A stretch of 64,000 nt of DNA from Paenarthrobacter sp. GOM3 (GTDB lineage: Bacteria; Actinomycetota; Actinomycetes; Actinomycetales; Micrococcaceae). The notes under the pieces are model-generated. The model saw only the letters and a program-made list of their open reading frames with translations, was not told the origin of the DNA and did not search any database. Shown here piece after piece: positions 40,638 to 48,895 of the stretch. The stretch is taken from NCBI RefSeq assembly GCF_018215265.2, contig NZ_CP136562.1, forward strand, positions 3,472,001 through 3,536,000. The letters are read 5' to 3'. Every line of letters begins with the position of its first letter. Position 1 is the first letter of the stretch. A program made the position numbers and the translations under genes.

Positions 40638-41924
40638 TCAGGCGTTCTGCTTGATGAGGTCTTCGGCTTCCTTGAACCACGCATCAGCTGCGCCGTCGAT
40701 GGTCAGCTTGCCGTAGTTCAGGTCCGAGCTAACCCGCTTGAACGTTGATTCAAGCGTGCCGAATCCGACGATGGGCGGCTCGGGAGCATCCTTGAGGTAC
40801 TTCTCGATGGACTTCTCGTAATCCACCACCAGCTTGTCGGTGCCTTCGAACGTGGTGCCGTCGCGCTGGGTCTTGGACGTCGGGACGCCGCGGGAGGTCT
40901 TGAAGATCTGGCCAACCTCTGGGTCGTTGACCATGAAGTCGATGAAGCGGGCTGCGGCATCCTTGTACTTGGTCTTGGCGCTGGCCACCATCAGCATGGA
41001 CGGCTTGAGGAAGAGGCCCAGGTTGTCGGGATCATCGGAGGGTACGGGAACAAGCTTCAGTTCCTTGGCGCCGCTGTCCGCAAGATAGCCGGCCATGAAG
41101 TTGTCCCAGGTGACTTCCGTCGCGGTGACGTTGGAGCCGAACGGGGACTTGGGCAGCAGCTGGGTGGTCTTGTCTTCGCCGACGATTGCGGCGGTGCCGC
41201 GCAGGTCTGCGCTGAGGTTCCACCACTTCTTGAGGTCGTCCTTGGAGAAACCAAGCTTGCCCTCATCGGTGAAGGCCTTGATGTTGTTCTGCCGCAGCCA
41301 AATGTTGAAGTTCCACCAAACACTGGTGTAGTCGGTGCCGCCGAACAGCGTGCCATTGCCCTTCTGGCCAACCTCGGCCAGGAAGGCGTTGAACTCCTTG
41401 TAGTTCCATGAACCGTCCGGCTCGGCAATACCCAGTGAAGCGAGCTTCGCGGGATCGTAGTAGACCGCGAAGGCGTTCGTGCTGGTGGGAATGCCGAACG
41501 TCTTGCCCTTGATCTGGCCGGACGGAAGGAGGGACTTGTCGAATCCGTCGGTGTTGATCTTGACCGTGCCGAGGTCCAGGAGCTGGTTCCGCTGGCCGTA
41601 GTCGCGGAGGTAGGACAGGTCCCACTGCATGACGTCCGGCAGGCCACCGCCGGCGGCTTCGGTGGCGCGCTTCTGCCAGTAGCCTGCGAAGTCGGAGAAG
41701 TTGCCGTTGACTTTGATGTCCGGGTTCTTCGTCTCGAAGAGCGCGATGGCCTTGCGGGTTCGTTCTGCACGGTCGTCATTGCCCCACCAGGTGTAGGTGA
41801 TGGTGACGGGTTTGTCCGCTGAACCGGTCTGGCCAGAGGACGATGACTGGCCACAGGCCGAGAGGAACGCGGCAGATGCGGTGCCGAGAGCCACCGTGGT
41901 GAGGAATTTCCTTCTGTCGATCAT
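40638..41924 (-). CDS. sugar-binding lipoprotein of the second importer
   Basis: 428 residues from the ATG at 41924, preceded by a strong AAGGAGG. Signal sequence with a Tat-like DRRKFL and lipobox LSAC (Cys24). Family-1-type extracellular solute-binding protein: YTWWGNDDRAERTRKAIALF near the N terminus. The divergent beta-galactosidase gene suggests a galactose-containing oligosaccharide, by inference. A longer frame to 42113 has no ribosome-binding site and overlaps the operator region. Confidence 0.92.
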   Translation of the reverse strand: MIDRRKFLTTVALGTASAAFLSACGQSSSSGQTGSADKPVTITYTWWGNDDRAERTRKAIALFETKNPDIKVNGNFSDFAGYWQKRATEAAGGGLPDVMQWDLSYLRDYGQRNQLLDLGTVKINTDGFDKSLLPSGQIKGKTFGIPTSTNAFAVYYDPAKLASLGIAEPDGSWNYKEFNAFLAEVGQKGNGTLFGGTDYTSVWWNFNIWLRQNNIKAFTDEGKLGFSKDDLKKWWNLSADLRGTAAIVGEDKTTQLLPKSPFGSNVTATEVTWDNFMAGYLADSGAKELKLVPVPSDDPDNLGLFLKPSMLMVASAKTKYKDAAARFIDFMVNDPEVGQIFKTSRGVPTSKTQRDGTTFEGTDKLVVDYEKSIEKYLKDAPEPPIVGFGTLESTFKRVSSDLNYGKLTIDGAADAWFKEAEDLIKQNA

Positions 41925-42008
41925 GAGAGCCTCCTTGCTCAGTTGGTGCAAGCTTGTGGAGTTCTCTACAACGTGGCAGTGATCTCGCTTACACTCGTTC
42001 TGAATCGA

Positions 42009-42014
42009 TACAAT
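42009..42014 (+). promoter_or_regulatory. -10 box of the beta-galactosidase promoter
   Basis: TACAAT with no convincing -35. The operator at 42033-42050 lies downstream, where a bound repressor would block initiation. Confidence 0.4.
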
Positions 42015-42032
42015 AGCGTCAATACCGAAACT

Positions 42033-42050
42033 GGGCAAGCGTTTTCCAAA
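42033..42050. promoter_or_regulatory. LacI-type operator at the beta-galactosidase/importer divergence
   Basis: GGGCAAGCGTTTTCCAAA, sharing AAGCGTTTTC with operators at 45611, 47820 and 58121. It lies in the 207-bp divergent region and could control both directions. Confidence 0.65.
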
Positions 42051-42131
42051 GAGCGCGTTTTGACCGATATTCTGCATGCATACGTTCAGCAGCACCCGCA
42101 ACAGTTCGGCCAACCTGACGAAGGAGTCCCC

Positions 42132-44150
42132 TTGACCTCCCCCTCAATTCCCCGCAGCCCCTCGGTCTGGAACAGCATTGACGGCCTCGCTTACGGTGGC
42201 GACTACAACCCCGAACAATGGCCCCGTGACGTCAGGCTCGAAGACATCGGGCTCATGAAGGAAGCCGGCGTCAACTTCCTCAGCGTGGGCATCTTCTCCT
42301 GGGGCCTCCTGGAGCCCAGCGAAGGCAACTACGATTTCGGGTGGCTGGACGAGGTTATGGACAACCTCCACGGAGCCGGCATCAAGGTAGCCCTCGCCAC
42401 GGCCACCGCTTCACCGCCGGCCTGGCTGGCCCGCAAGTACCCGGAAATCCTTCCCGTCACCGCGGAAGGCACCCGACTGGAGCGTGGATCGCGACGCCAC
42501 TACACGCCGTCGTCCGCTGTTTACCGCCGGTATGCCACCGGCATAACGCGGGTGATCGCCGAACGCTATAAGGACCACCCCGCGCTGGCGCTCTGGCACG
42601 TGGACAACGAACTCGGCTGCCACGTCGGCGAGTTCCACGGCGAAGAAGACGCCGCTGCTTTCCGCGCCTGGCTGGAACGCCGTTACGGCACCATCGAAGA
42701 GCTGAACGAGGCCTGGGGAACGGCTTTCTGGTCCCAGCACTACGCCTCATTCGAAGAGATCATCCCGCCCGGCGCGGCCCCCACCACGCTCAATCCGGGC
42801 CAGCAACTGGACTTCGTCCGATTCAATTCGTGGGCATTCATCGACTACTATCGCGAACTGTTGGCCGTGTTACGCGACGTCACTCCGAACGTACCGGCCA
42901 CCACCAACTTCATGGTCTCCAGCGCAACGAAAACCCTGGACTACTTCGACTGGTCCAAGGACATGGATGTCATCGCCAACGACCACTACCTGGTGGCGGC
43001 AGACCCTGAACGCAACATCGAACTCGCCTTCAGCGCCGACCACACTCGTAGCGTGGCAGGCGGCGATCCCTGGATCCTGATGGAACACTCGACGTCGGCG
43101 GTCAACTGGCAGCCGCACAACCAGCCCAAAATGCCCGGCGAAATGCTCCGGAACTCACTGGCGCATGTGGCCCGCGGCGCGGACGCTGTGATGTTCTTCC
43201 AATGGCGCCAAAGCAAGGCAGGCTCCGAGAAATTCCACTCGGCCATGGTTCCCCACGCCGGCCGCGACACCCAGGTATGGCGGAACGTCGTGGAACTCGG
43301 CGATGCCCTGGACAAGCTCGAACCTGTCAAGGGATCCCGGGTGGAATCGCGCGTTGCGATCGTCTTCGATTACGAGGCCTGGTGGGCTTCCGAACTGGAC
43401 TCGCACCCGAACAACTCCCTGAAATACCTCGATACCATGCGCGCTTTCCACCGCTCCCTGTACCTGCGCGGAGTGACTGCGGACTTCGTCCACCCATCCG
43501 GTGACCTGTCCGGATACGACCTCATCCTGGTCTGCACGCTCTACTGCGTGACGGACGCCGCGGCGGCCTCGATCGCTGCGGCCGCCGAGGGCGGCGCCAC
43601 CGTCCTGATCAGCTACTTCAGCGGCATAGTCGACGAACGCGACCATGTTCGGCTCGGCGGTTACCCCGGCGCCTTTCGGGAACTGCTGGGCGTCCGCAGC
43701 GAGGAATTCCATCCGCTTTTCCCAGGCGCTTCGGTGACGCTGAGCGACGGAACAGTTGGCACGGTCTGGAGTGAACACGTCTCTGCGGGCGCCGCCACGG
43801 AGGTCCTGGCCACGTTCACCGGCTACCCGCTCGACGCCGTCCCTGCACTGACCAGGCGCACCGTCGGCAACGGCTCGGCCTGGTACCTCGCAACGCTTCC
43901 CGACGCCGATGGCATCGACGCACTAACCGCCCGCCTGATCGAAGAAGCAGGGGTGACCGCCGTGACCGAGGTTTCTCCCGGCGTCGAACTCACGCGGCGG
44001 CGTGCCGAAAACGGCCGCACCTTCCTGTTCGCCATCAACCACAGCCGCGAGGACCAGCCCGTCAAGGCCGACGGCGAGGAACTGCTCAGCGGGGCCCGCT
44101 TCACTGGAGTGGTTCCCGCCGGCGCCGTGGCTGTCATCGCGGAGGACTAA
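42132..44150 (+). CDS. GH42 beta-galactosidase
   Basis: 672 residues from a TTG at 42132 with GAAGGAG seven bases upstream; an upstream ATG at 41943 would place coding sequence over the promoter and operator. Catalytic acid/base Glu160 in HVDNELGCH and nucleophile Glu318 in LMEHSTSAVNW; YNPEQWPRDV marks the family N terminus. No signal peptide, so it is cytoplasmic and cleaves galactosides brought in by the divergent importer. GH42 enzymes such as YesZ work on rhamnogalacturonan side chains in Bacillus. Confidence 0.93.
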   Translation: MTSPSIPRSPSVWNSIDGLAYGGDYNPEQWPRDVRLEDIGLMKEAGVNFLSVGIFSWGLLEPSEGNYDFGWLDEVMDNLHGAGIKVALATATASPPAWLARKYPEILPVTAEGTRLERGSRRHYTPSSAVYRRYATGITRVIAERYKDHPALALWHVDNELGCHVGEFHGEEDAAAFRAWLERRYGTIEELNEAWGTAFWSQHYASFEEIIPPGAAPTTLNPGQQLDFVRFNSWAFIDYYRELLAVLRDVTPNVPATTNFMVSSATKTLDYFDWSKDMDVIANDHYLVAADPERNIELAFSADHTRSVAGGDPWILMEHSTSAVNWQPHNQPKMPGEMLRNSLAHVARGADAVMFFQWRQSKAGSEKFHSAMVPHAGRDTQVWRNVVELGDALDKLEPVKGSRVESRVAIVFDYEAWWASELDSHPNNSLKYLDTMRAFHRSLYLRGVTADFVHPSGDLSGYDLILVCTLYCVTDAAAASIAAAAEGGATVLISYFSGIVDERDHVRLGGYPGAFRELLGVRSEEFHPLFPGASVTLSDGTVGTVWSEHVSAGAATEVLATFTGYPLDAVPALTRRTVGNGSAWYLATLPDADGIDALTARLIEEAGVTAVTEVSPGVELTRRRAENGRTFLFAINHSREDQPVKADGEELLSGARFTGVVPAGAVAVIAED

Positions 44151-44161
44151 ACAGCATGGGC

Positions 44162-44209
44162 AAAAAACCGCGCCCCGGGCAGATCATGAATGATCGCCCG
44201 GGGCGCGGT
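44162..44209. terminator. terminator between beta-galactosidase and the third binding-protein gene
   Basis: ACCGCGCCCCGGGC (44167-44180) pairs perfectly with 44196-44209, with more pairing inside. Six A bases on the left give a T-run for the minus-strand gene; it serves the convergent pair. Confidence 0.85.
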
Positions 44210-44222
44210 GTCTTGATAAAAG

Positions 44223-45575
44223 CTAGCTGATGGCGGACTTCATTTCGTCCACAGCCTTCTTGCCTGCTTCGTCCGTGGAGAGCCTGTTGAAGAGGACCTC
44301 GGAGGTGTACCTCTTGACGATTTCCTGGATGGCGCCAGCACCCTTGGGCGGTGCTGCCGGAGCATCCCCGAGCTCGCCCTTGATCTGGTCGATGAAGCTC
44401 ACTACCTTGACGTCGGCCTTGGCGAGCTTGGGTGCGATAGCCTCACGGACATCAGAGTTCGGGTAGACGCCGCGGTCCGCGAGGAGGGCTTCGCCGGCCT
44501 TGACGTTGTTGGTCAGGAAGTCGATGAACTTCGCTGTTTCTTCAGGGTGCTTGGTGCGGGAGGAAGCGGACCAGAACTGGGAGGCCTTGTACCAAAGCTT
44601 GGCGTCGGCAGCCTTGCCGGTCTTGGACGGGAAGCGCAAGATCTGCAACTCGCCGCCAGCAGCCTTCTCGAGGGCCGGAAGCTGGTTGGACCACCAGAAG
44701 GCGAGACCGTTCTTGCCGGTTGCAAGGCCACTCTGGTCCAGCGGCGCAGCTTCGGCTTCAACTACCTCCGAGGCAGACGGGACTGCTTTCTTCTCGCTCA
44801 GTTCCTTCAGGAAGCTCCACCACTGGGCAATGTCCGAGGGCTCGAAGCCCAGTTTGCCGTCCTCGGTGTAGAGGGACTTGCCGTTCTGCCGGAGCCACAC
44901 ACCAAGGGAAGCCTCATCGGTTCCGTACGCTGCGGCGCCATAGGTACCCTTGGGCGACTTGGCGGTGACCTCGGCAGAAATGCGTTCGAAGTCTTCCCAG
45001 GTCCAGGTCTTGTCGTCCGGCAGGGCCACGCCTGCTGCCTGGAATACGGCCGGATTAGCCAGGATGGTCGCAGCGTTGATACCTGCCGCGATACCGGTCA
45101 GGCCCTTCTCGCTCTTGCCCGCATCCAAGGCGGCCGCGTCCAGCTTGGAGGTATCGATCTTGTACTTGGAGAGGTCCAGCAGTGCGCCACGAGTGGAGTA
45201 CTCGGTAATGTACTTCTCGTCCATCTGGATGATGTCCGGGGCGTCATTGGCGGCAACCTGGGTGGCCAGCTTGTCCCAATAGCCGCTCCAGTCTCCATAC
45301 TCGGGCTTGATCTTGATGTTGGGGTTTTCGGCTTCGAAGGCCGCGATGGCTGCCTGGGTTACCTGGGCCCGCTTGTCGCCGCCCCACCAGGCGAAGCGAA
45401 GCTCCACCTTTCCGTCGGCGCTCTTGGCTTCCGAGCCGCCACCGCAGGCGGTGAGCGCCAGGACCGCGGCGGCCGTTGCCGCGACGAGGGCCGAGGCGCG
45501 GAGCCTGCGCTTGGTTCGGCGGGGGGCTCCTGTTGTTGCGAGGGCGACTGCTTCACCCTTGGGTTGTGCGGGCAC
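44223..45575 (-). CDS. sugar-binding lipoprotein of the third importer
   Basis: 450 residues, GTG start with GGAG seven bases upstream. Long basic N-terminal region, then a hydrophobic segment with lipobox LTAC (Cys44). LRFAWWGGDKRAQVTQAAI is typical of family-1 solute-binding proteins. Resembles the second importer's binding protein. The partner permease genes lie upstream of the operator region on the same strand, so this gene has its own promoter. Confidence 0.9.
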   Translation of the reverse strand: MPAQPKGEAVALATTGAPRRTKRRLRASALVAATAAAVLALTACGGGSEAKSADGKVELRFAWWGGDKRAQVTQAAIAAFEAENPNIKIKPEYGDWSGYWDKLATQVAANDAPDIIQMDEKYITEYSTRGALLDLSKYKIDTSKLDAAALDAGKSEKGLTGIAAGINAATILANPAVFQAAGVALPDDKTWTWEDFERISAEVTAKSPKGTYGAAAYGTDEASLGVWLRQNGKSLYTEDGKLGFEPSDIAQWWSFLKELSEKKAVPSASEVVEAEAAPLDQSGLATGKNGLAFWWSNQLPALEKAAGGELQILRFPSKTGKAADAKLWYKASQFWSASSRTKHPEETAKFIDFLTNNVKAGEALLADRGVYPNSDVREAIAPKLAKADVKVVSFIDQIKGELGDAPAAPPKGAGAIQEIVKRYTSEVLFNRLSTDEAGKKAVDEMKSAIS

Positions 45576-45610
45576 TGTTGTCTCCGATCTTCATTGATCC
45601 TGATGCGATG

Positions 45611-45627
45611 TGGGAAAGCGTTTTCTT
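45611..45627. promoter_or_regulatory. LacI-type operator of the third binding-protein gene
   Basis: TGGGAAAGCGTTTTCTT, 36-52 bases before the GTG. GAAAGCGTTTTCT is identical in the operators at 47820 and 58121. Confidence 0.75.
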
Positions 45628-45637
45628 GGTTGTGATT

Positions 45638-45666
45638 ATGATACGAGTCACATTCTTGTATTACAA
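45638..45666 (-). promoter_or_regulatory. promoter of the third binding-protein gene
   Basis: On the minus strand: -35 TTGTAA (45661-45666), exactly 17-bp spacer, -10 TATCAT (45638-45643). The LacI-type operator lies just downstream. CTTGTATTACAAG (45655-45667) is an extra small palindrome over the -35, and CTTGTATTA recurs at 45675-45683. Confidence 0.6.
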
Positions 45667-45708
45667 GATAGCGACTTGTATTAGTTGCTGGAGATTACGA
45701 TGGCCGGC

Positions 45709-46641
45709 CTACTTGATACCGGTGGTGGCGATGCCCTTGATGAGGAATCGCTGGCCGAACAGGAACACCAGAAACACTGGGAACAACGACACGATGGACA
45801 TGGCGAAGAGTGATCCCCAGCTGGTTGCGGACTGCGAATCAACGAAGGCACGCAGGGCAACGGGGACCGTGAACATGTCCGGGTCCGTCAGGTAGATCAG
45901 GGCTCCGAAGAAGTCGTTCCAGGTCCAGATGAACGTGAAGATAGTGGTGGTGGCCAGTGCCGGGACCATCAAGGGCAGGATCACGCGGAGGAAGATCCGG
46001 GGGTGTCCGGCGCCGTCGATGCGGGCCGCCTCGTCGAGTTCCTTCGGGATGCCGCGGATGAACTGGACCATGAGGAACACGAAGAACGCGTCGGTGGCCA
46101 GGAGCTTGGGAACGATGAGCGGCCAGAAGGTGTTCACCCAGCCGATCTGGGAGAACAGGATGTACTGGGGCACGATCACCACGTGGAACGGCAGCATGAT
46201 GGTCAGCAGCATGATGCCGAAGAACAGCTTCTTGCCGGTGAACTGCAGGCGGGCGAACGCGTAGGCGGCCATGGAGCACGAGACCAGGTTGCCAACGATC
46301 GAGCCCAGCACCACAATCGCCGAGTTGATCATGTAATGCCCGAACGGGTGGGTCAGTGCGGACCATCCGTCGGTGTAGTTAGTCATGTCCAGGCTGTTCA
46401 GCCAGAGGCCGGGTTCGCGGAAGATGAGGTCATTGGGCCGCAGGGAAGAAACCACCATCCACAGGAGCGGGTAGATCATGACAAGCCCCACCACGATCAG
46501 GATGGCGTGCTTGACCAGCCCTTTGATGCGGGCGCTGCGGCTGAAGGCCAGGTTTCCCGGCGATTCACGGCGGCGCGGAGCCTTGCCTGACGTGCCGGGC
46601 CCGGTGGTTTTTGCTGCGGGAAGGCTCTGGAGTTTAGTCAT
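45709..46641 (-). CDS. carbohydrate ABC transporter permease (MalG-type)
   Basis: 310 residues from the ATG at 46641, which overlaps the partner permease stop by 8 bases; the longer frame to 46857 lies inside that gene. Six transmembrane segments, EAA loop IPKELDEAARIDGAGHPRIF. Pairs with the permease at 46634 and the lipoprotein at 44223. Confidence 0.92.
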   Translation of the reverse strand: MTKLQSLPAAKTTGPGTSGKAPRRRESPGNLAFSRSARIKGLVKHAILIVVGLVMIYPLLWMVVSSLRPNDLIFREPGLWLNSLDMTNYTDGWSALTHPFGHYMINSAIVVLGSIVGNLVSCSMAAYAFARLQFTGKKLFFGIMLLTIMLPFHVVIVPQYILFSQIGWVNTFWPLIVPKLLATDAFFVFLMVQFIRGIPKELDEAARIDGAGHPRIFLRVILPLMVPALATTTIFTFIWTWNDFFGALIYLTDPDMFTVPVALRAFVDSQSATSWGSLFAMSIVSLFPVFLVFLFGQRFLIKGIATTGIK

Positions 46642-47578
46642 CGTAGAACACCCAATACTTTGAAGCGATGAAGTTGATGGCGGTGAAGACGCCGATGATG
46701 ACCAGCAGGACCCAGGCCATCGCTGAGGCGTAACCCATGTCGAACTGGCCGAAGCCTTTTTGATACAGGTACAGCGTGAAGAACATGGTGGAGTCAGACG
46801 GTCCGCCGTTGCCGCCGGAGACGATGAACGCCTGGGTGAACGACTGGAATGAACCAATGATCTGGAGCACCAGGTTGAAGAAGATGATGGGGCTCAGCAA
46901 CGGGAGGGTGATCCGCCAGAACCGCTGGAGGGTGGTGGCGCCGTCAACTTCAGCGGCTTCGTAGTACATGTTGGGGATCTGGCGCAGGCCGGCCAGGAAG
47001 ATGATCATCGGAGCGCCAAACGTCCACACATGCAGGAGGATGATCGATCCCAGCGCGGTGCTGGGATCCGAGATCCAGCCGGGCCCTTCGATGCCAACCA
47101 TGGCCAGGACCTGGTTGACTAGGCCCGTGGTGCCGAAGATCTGCTTCCAGAGGATGGCAACGGCGACGGAGCCACCAAGGAGGGACGGCAAGTAGAAGAT
47201 GGAGCGGTAGAACGGCAGGCCGCGAAGACCTTTGTCCAGGACCAGTGCGATCAGCAGGGCTACGGCCAACTGCAGGGGAACACCTACCAGCACATAGGTG
47301 AAGGTGACCCGCAATGAGTTGTGGAGGCGGGCGTCGCCGAACATCCGGACGAAGTTGTCCAGGCCTACCCATTCCGGGGGCTGCAGGAGGTTGTAGTCCG
47401 TGAAGGACAGGTACAACGACATCAGCATGGGGCCCACTGTGATGGCAACCAAGCCAACGAGCCAAGGAAGAAGGAAGATGTAGGCGGCTTTGTTGTCGCG
47501 GCCGTTGGCCTTCTTCTCTTCCTTGGTCATGGGGCCCTTGCGGCGGGTCATCGTTGAGAGTTCGCCAATGGCACTCAT
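46634..47578 (-). CDS. carbohydrate ABC transporter permease (MalF-type)
   Basis: 314 residues from the ATG at 47578 with GAGAGGGGG upstream. Six transmembrane segments; opening segment IFLLPWLVGLVAITVGPMLM and EAA loop YYEAAEVDGATTLQRFWRI. First gene of the permease unit; the operator at 47776 is about 200 bases upstream. A longer frame to 47725 lacks coding character. Confidence 0.9.
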   Translation of the reverse strand: MSAIGELSTMTRRKGPMTKEEKKANGRDNKAAYIFLLPWLVGLVAITVGPMLMSLYLSFTDYNLLQPPEWVGLDNFVRMFGDARLHNSLRVTFTYVLVGVPLQLAVALLIALVLDKGLRGLPFYRSIFYLPSLLGGSVAVAILWKQIFGTTGLVNQVLAMVGIEGPGWISDPSTALGSIILLHVWTFGAPMIIFLAGLRQIPNMYYEAAEVDGATTLQRFWRITLPLLSPIIFFNLVLQIIGSFQSFTQAFIVSGGNGGPSDSTMFFTLYLYQKGFGQFDMGYASAMAWVLLVIIGVFTAINFIASKYWVFYDD

Positions 47579-47775
47579 TGATTCCCCCTCTCCGGACCGC
47601 GAACGCCCTGCGGCGTCCCCGTGTGTACTACAGCGGCCATGTGGTCTCCTTTGGTCATCGTGGCCATCCACGGAGTTCGAGTCTGTTGGTGCTTGCCTTC
47701 CGGGATGCCGTCGATCTTCCGGCACTCCCCTGAGCTACCGGGATGGGCTCCCGACGTTCAGCGGCTCCGTACCAA

Positions 47776-47790
47776 AGTAAACGTTTTCTT
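47776..47790. promoter_or_regulatory. LacI-type operator, permease side
   Basis: AGTAAACGTTTTCTT with a perfect AAACGTTT core, overlapping the -35 of the rightward promoter. The 300-bp divergent gap 47579-47878 holds this, the rightward promoter and the operator at 47820; nothing else was recognised. Confidence 0.7.
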
Positions 47791-47817
47791 GACCCGTGTA
47801 CAGCCTTTTGCTAATTT
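47789..47817 (+). promoter_or_regulatory. promoter of the hydrolase-Gfo-M24 operon
   Basis: TTGACC (47789-47794), 17-bp spacer, TAATTT (47812-47817). LacI-type operators flank it on both sides. Confidence 0.6.
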
Positions 47818-47819
47818 TT

Positions 47820-47835
47820 GAGAAAGCGTTTTCTT
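47820..47835. promoter_or_regulatory. LacI-type operator at the hydrolase operon start site
   Basis: GAGAAAGCGTTTTCTT, directly after the -10 box and over the predicted transcription start. Confidence 0.75.
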
Positions 47836-47878
47836 ACGAAGCCGCCACCATCGATTTCCCACGCTGAAGAAGCCCGGC

Positions 47879-48895
47879 GTGCGCCTCCGCACACCCTCCC
47901 GCATCGACAAGGCAGGACACCATTGTTTACCCACCCCAGCGCCTGCCGTGATTGCCGCTGACATGGCCGGCGCCGCTTTCCGCCCGAGCGCGCTGGCCGG
48001 GTATGAGGACTGGCCGGGCTACGCGCCACACCTTCACCGGGCCGGGTCCACCACCGCCCAGGACCTCAGCGACGTGCTTGGCATACCGGCTGTCGTCCCG
48101 GACCTTGGATACACGATCCACTCGGAAACAGCGCACGACGACGTCATCACCGCCCGCCTTTCCTGGCAGTTGGGCTTCGGGCCGAGGACGTCCGCGTGGT
48201 TCGTGCGGCCAGCCCACGACGCCGATACTCTTTTCGCAGGTGGCTTCGGCCCCGTGCCGCCAGGGTTGCAGGCGAAGCTCTACGGCGGCCGGGCCATTGC
48301 CACGTGGTTGGCTCAGCAGGGCTTCGCGGTCCTTGCCCATGACGCCTTCATGTGGGGCAGCCGCCGTTTCGGGCTCGACCCCCTGCCCCTCCGCTCTGCC
48401 ACAGCGGTACGCGGCCAGCAGTCGCTCTGGCGGGAGGCCGGCGTCGAACCTTCCGCGGCAGAGCTGTACGATTCCGCGGCCGCCGCCCACGAGGAAACCG
48501 TAGCGAAAGCGGCGACTCGCAGCTACGTGGTGACGTGCATGATGACCACGTTCGCCTCGCTGTTGCCGTCGTACCTGGATGCGCACTCCTGGTTGCTGCA
48601 CTCCCCCGGCCTCGCCCAGCTGGGCGACTGGCCGGACCTTGCCGCCCGGTCCAGTGCACGGGCGCTGGTCCAGTACGCCCTTGATGACCAGCTCTTCCCG
48701 GAACAAGGAATGCGCGATGCCCACGCCCACCTGTCCAGCGCACTACCTGAGCTGTACACCGGTACCTTCTGGCAGGAATCCCACGTCTTCAGCAAAGCCA
48801 TGCAGGAAGAGGCAGCAGCTTTCCTCACCGAGGCCCTGCGGTTATCGGCCCCCAACACATCCCACGCACCTGACCCCGCTAGGACAGCATCATGA
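47879..48895 (+). CDS. alpha/beta-hydrolase fold protein lacking the nucleophile elbow
   Basis: 338 residues from GTG 47879; GTG 47948 or ATG 47963 are also possible. It resembles a dienelactone or acetyl-esterase-like alpha/beta-hydrolase: WQLGFGPRTSAWFVRPAHD, then RSYVVTCMMTTFASLLPSYL and ALDDQLFPEQGM (Asp region), and SHVF with a possible His. No GxSxG or similar nucleophile motif is present: ETVAKAA runs directly into TRSYVVTC where about 45-50 residues would be expected. Probably an internal in-frame deletion; inactive, or with a non-catalytic role. It overlaps the next gene by 4 bases. Confidence 0.65.
   Translation: MRLRTPSRIDKAGHHCLPTPAPAVIAADMAGAAFRPSALAGYEDWPGYAPHLHRAGSTTAQDLSDVLGIPAVVPDLGYTIHSETAHDDVITARLSWQLGFGPRTSAWFVRPAHDADTLFAGGFGPVPPGLQAKLYGGRAIATWLAQQGFAVLAHDAFMWGSRRFGLDPLPLRSATAVRGQQSLWREAGVEPSAAELYDSAAAAHEETVAKAATRSYVVTCMMTTFASLLPSYLDAHSWLLHSPGLAQLGDWPDLAARSSARALVQYALDDQLFPEQGMRDAHAHLSSALPELYTGTFWQESHVFSKAMQEEAAAFLTEALRLSAPNTSHAPDPARTAS

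Noticed and set aside
41943..42131. An upstream extension of the beta-galactosidase gene to the ATG at 41943.
   Set aside because: It would cover the -10 box and the LacI-type operator; the TTG at 42132 has a good ribosome-binding site and matches the family N terminus.
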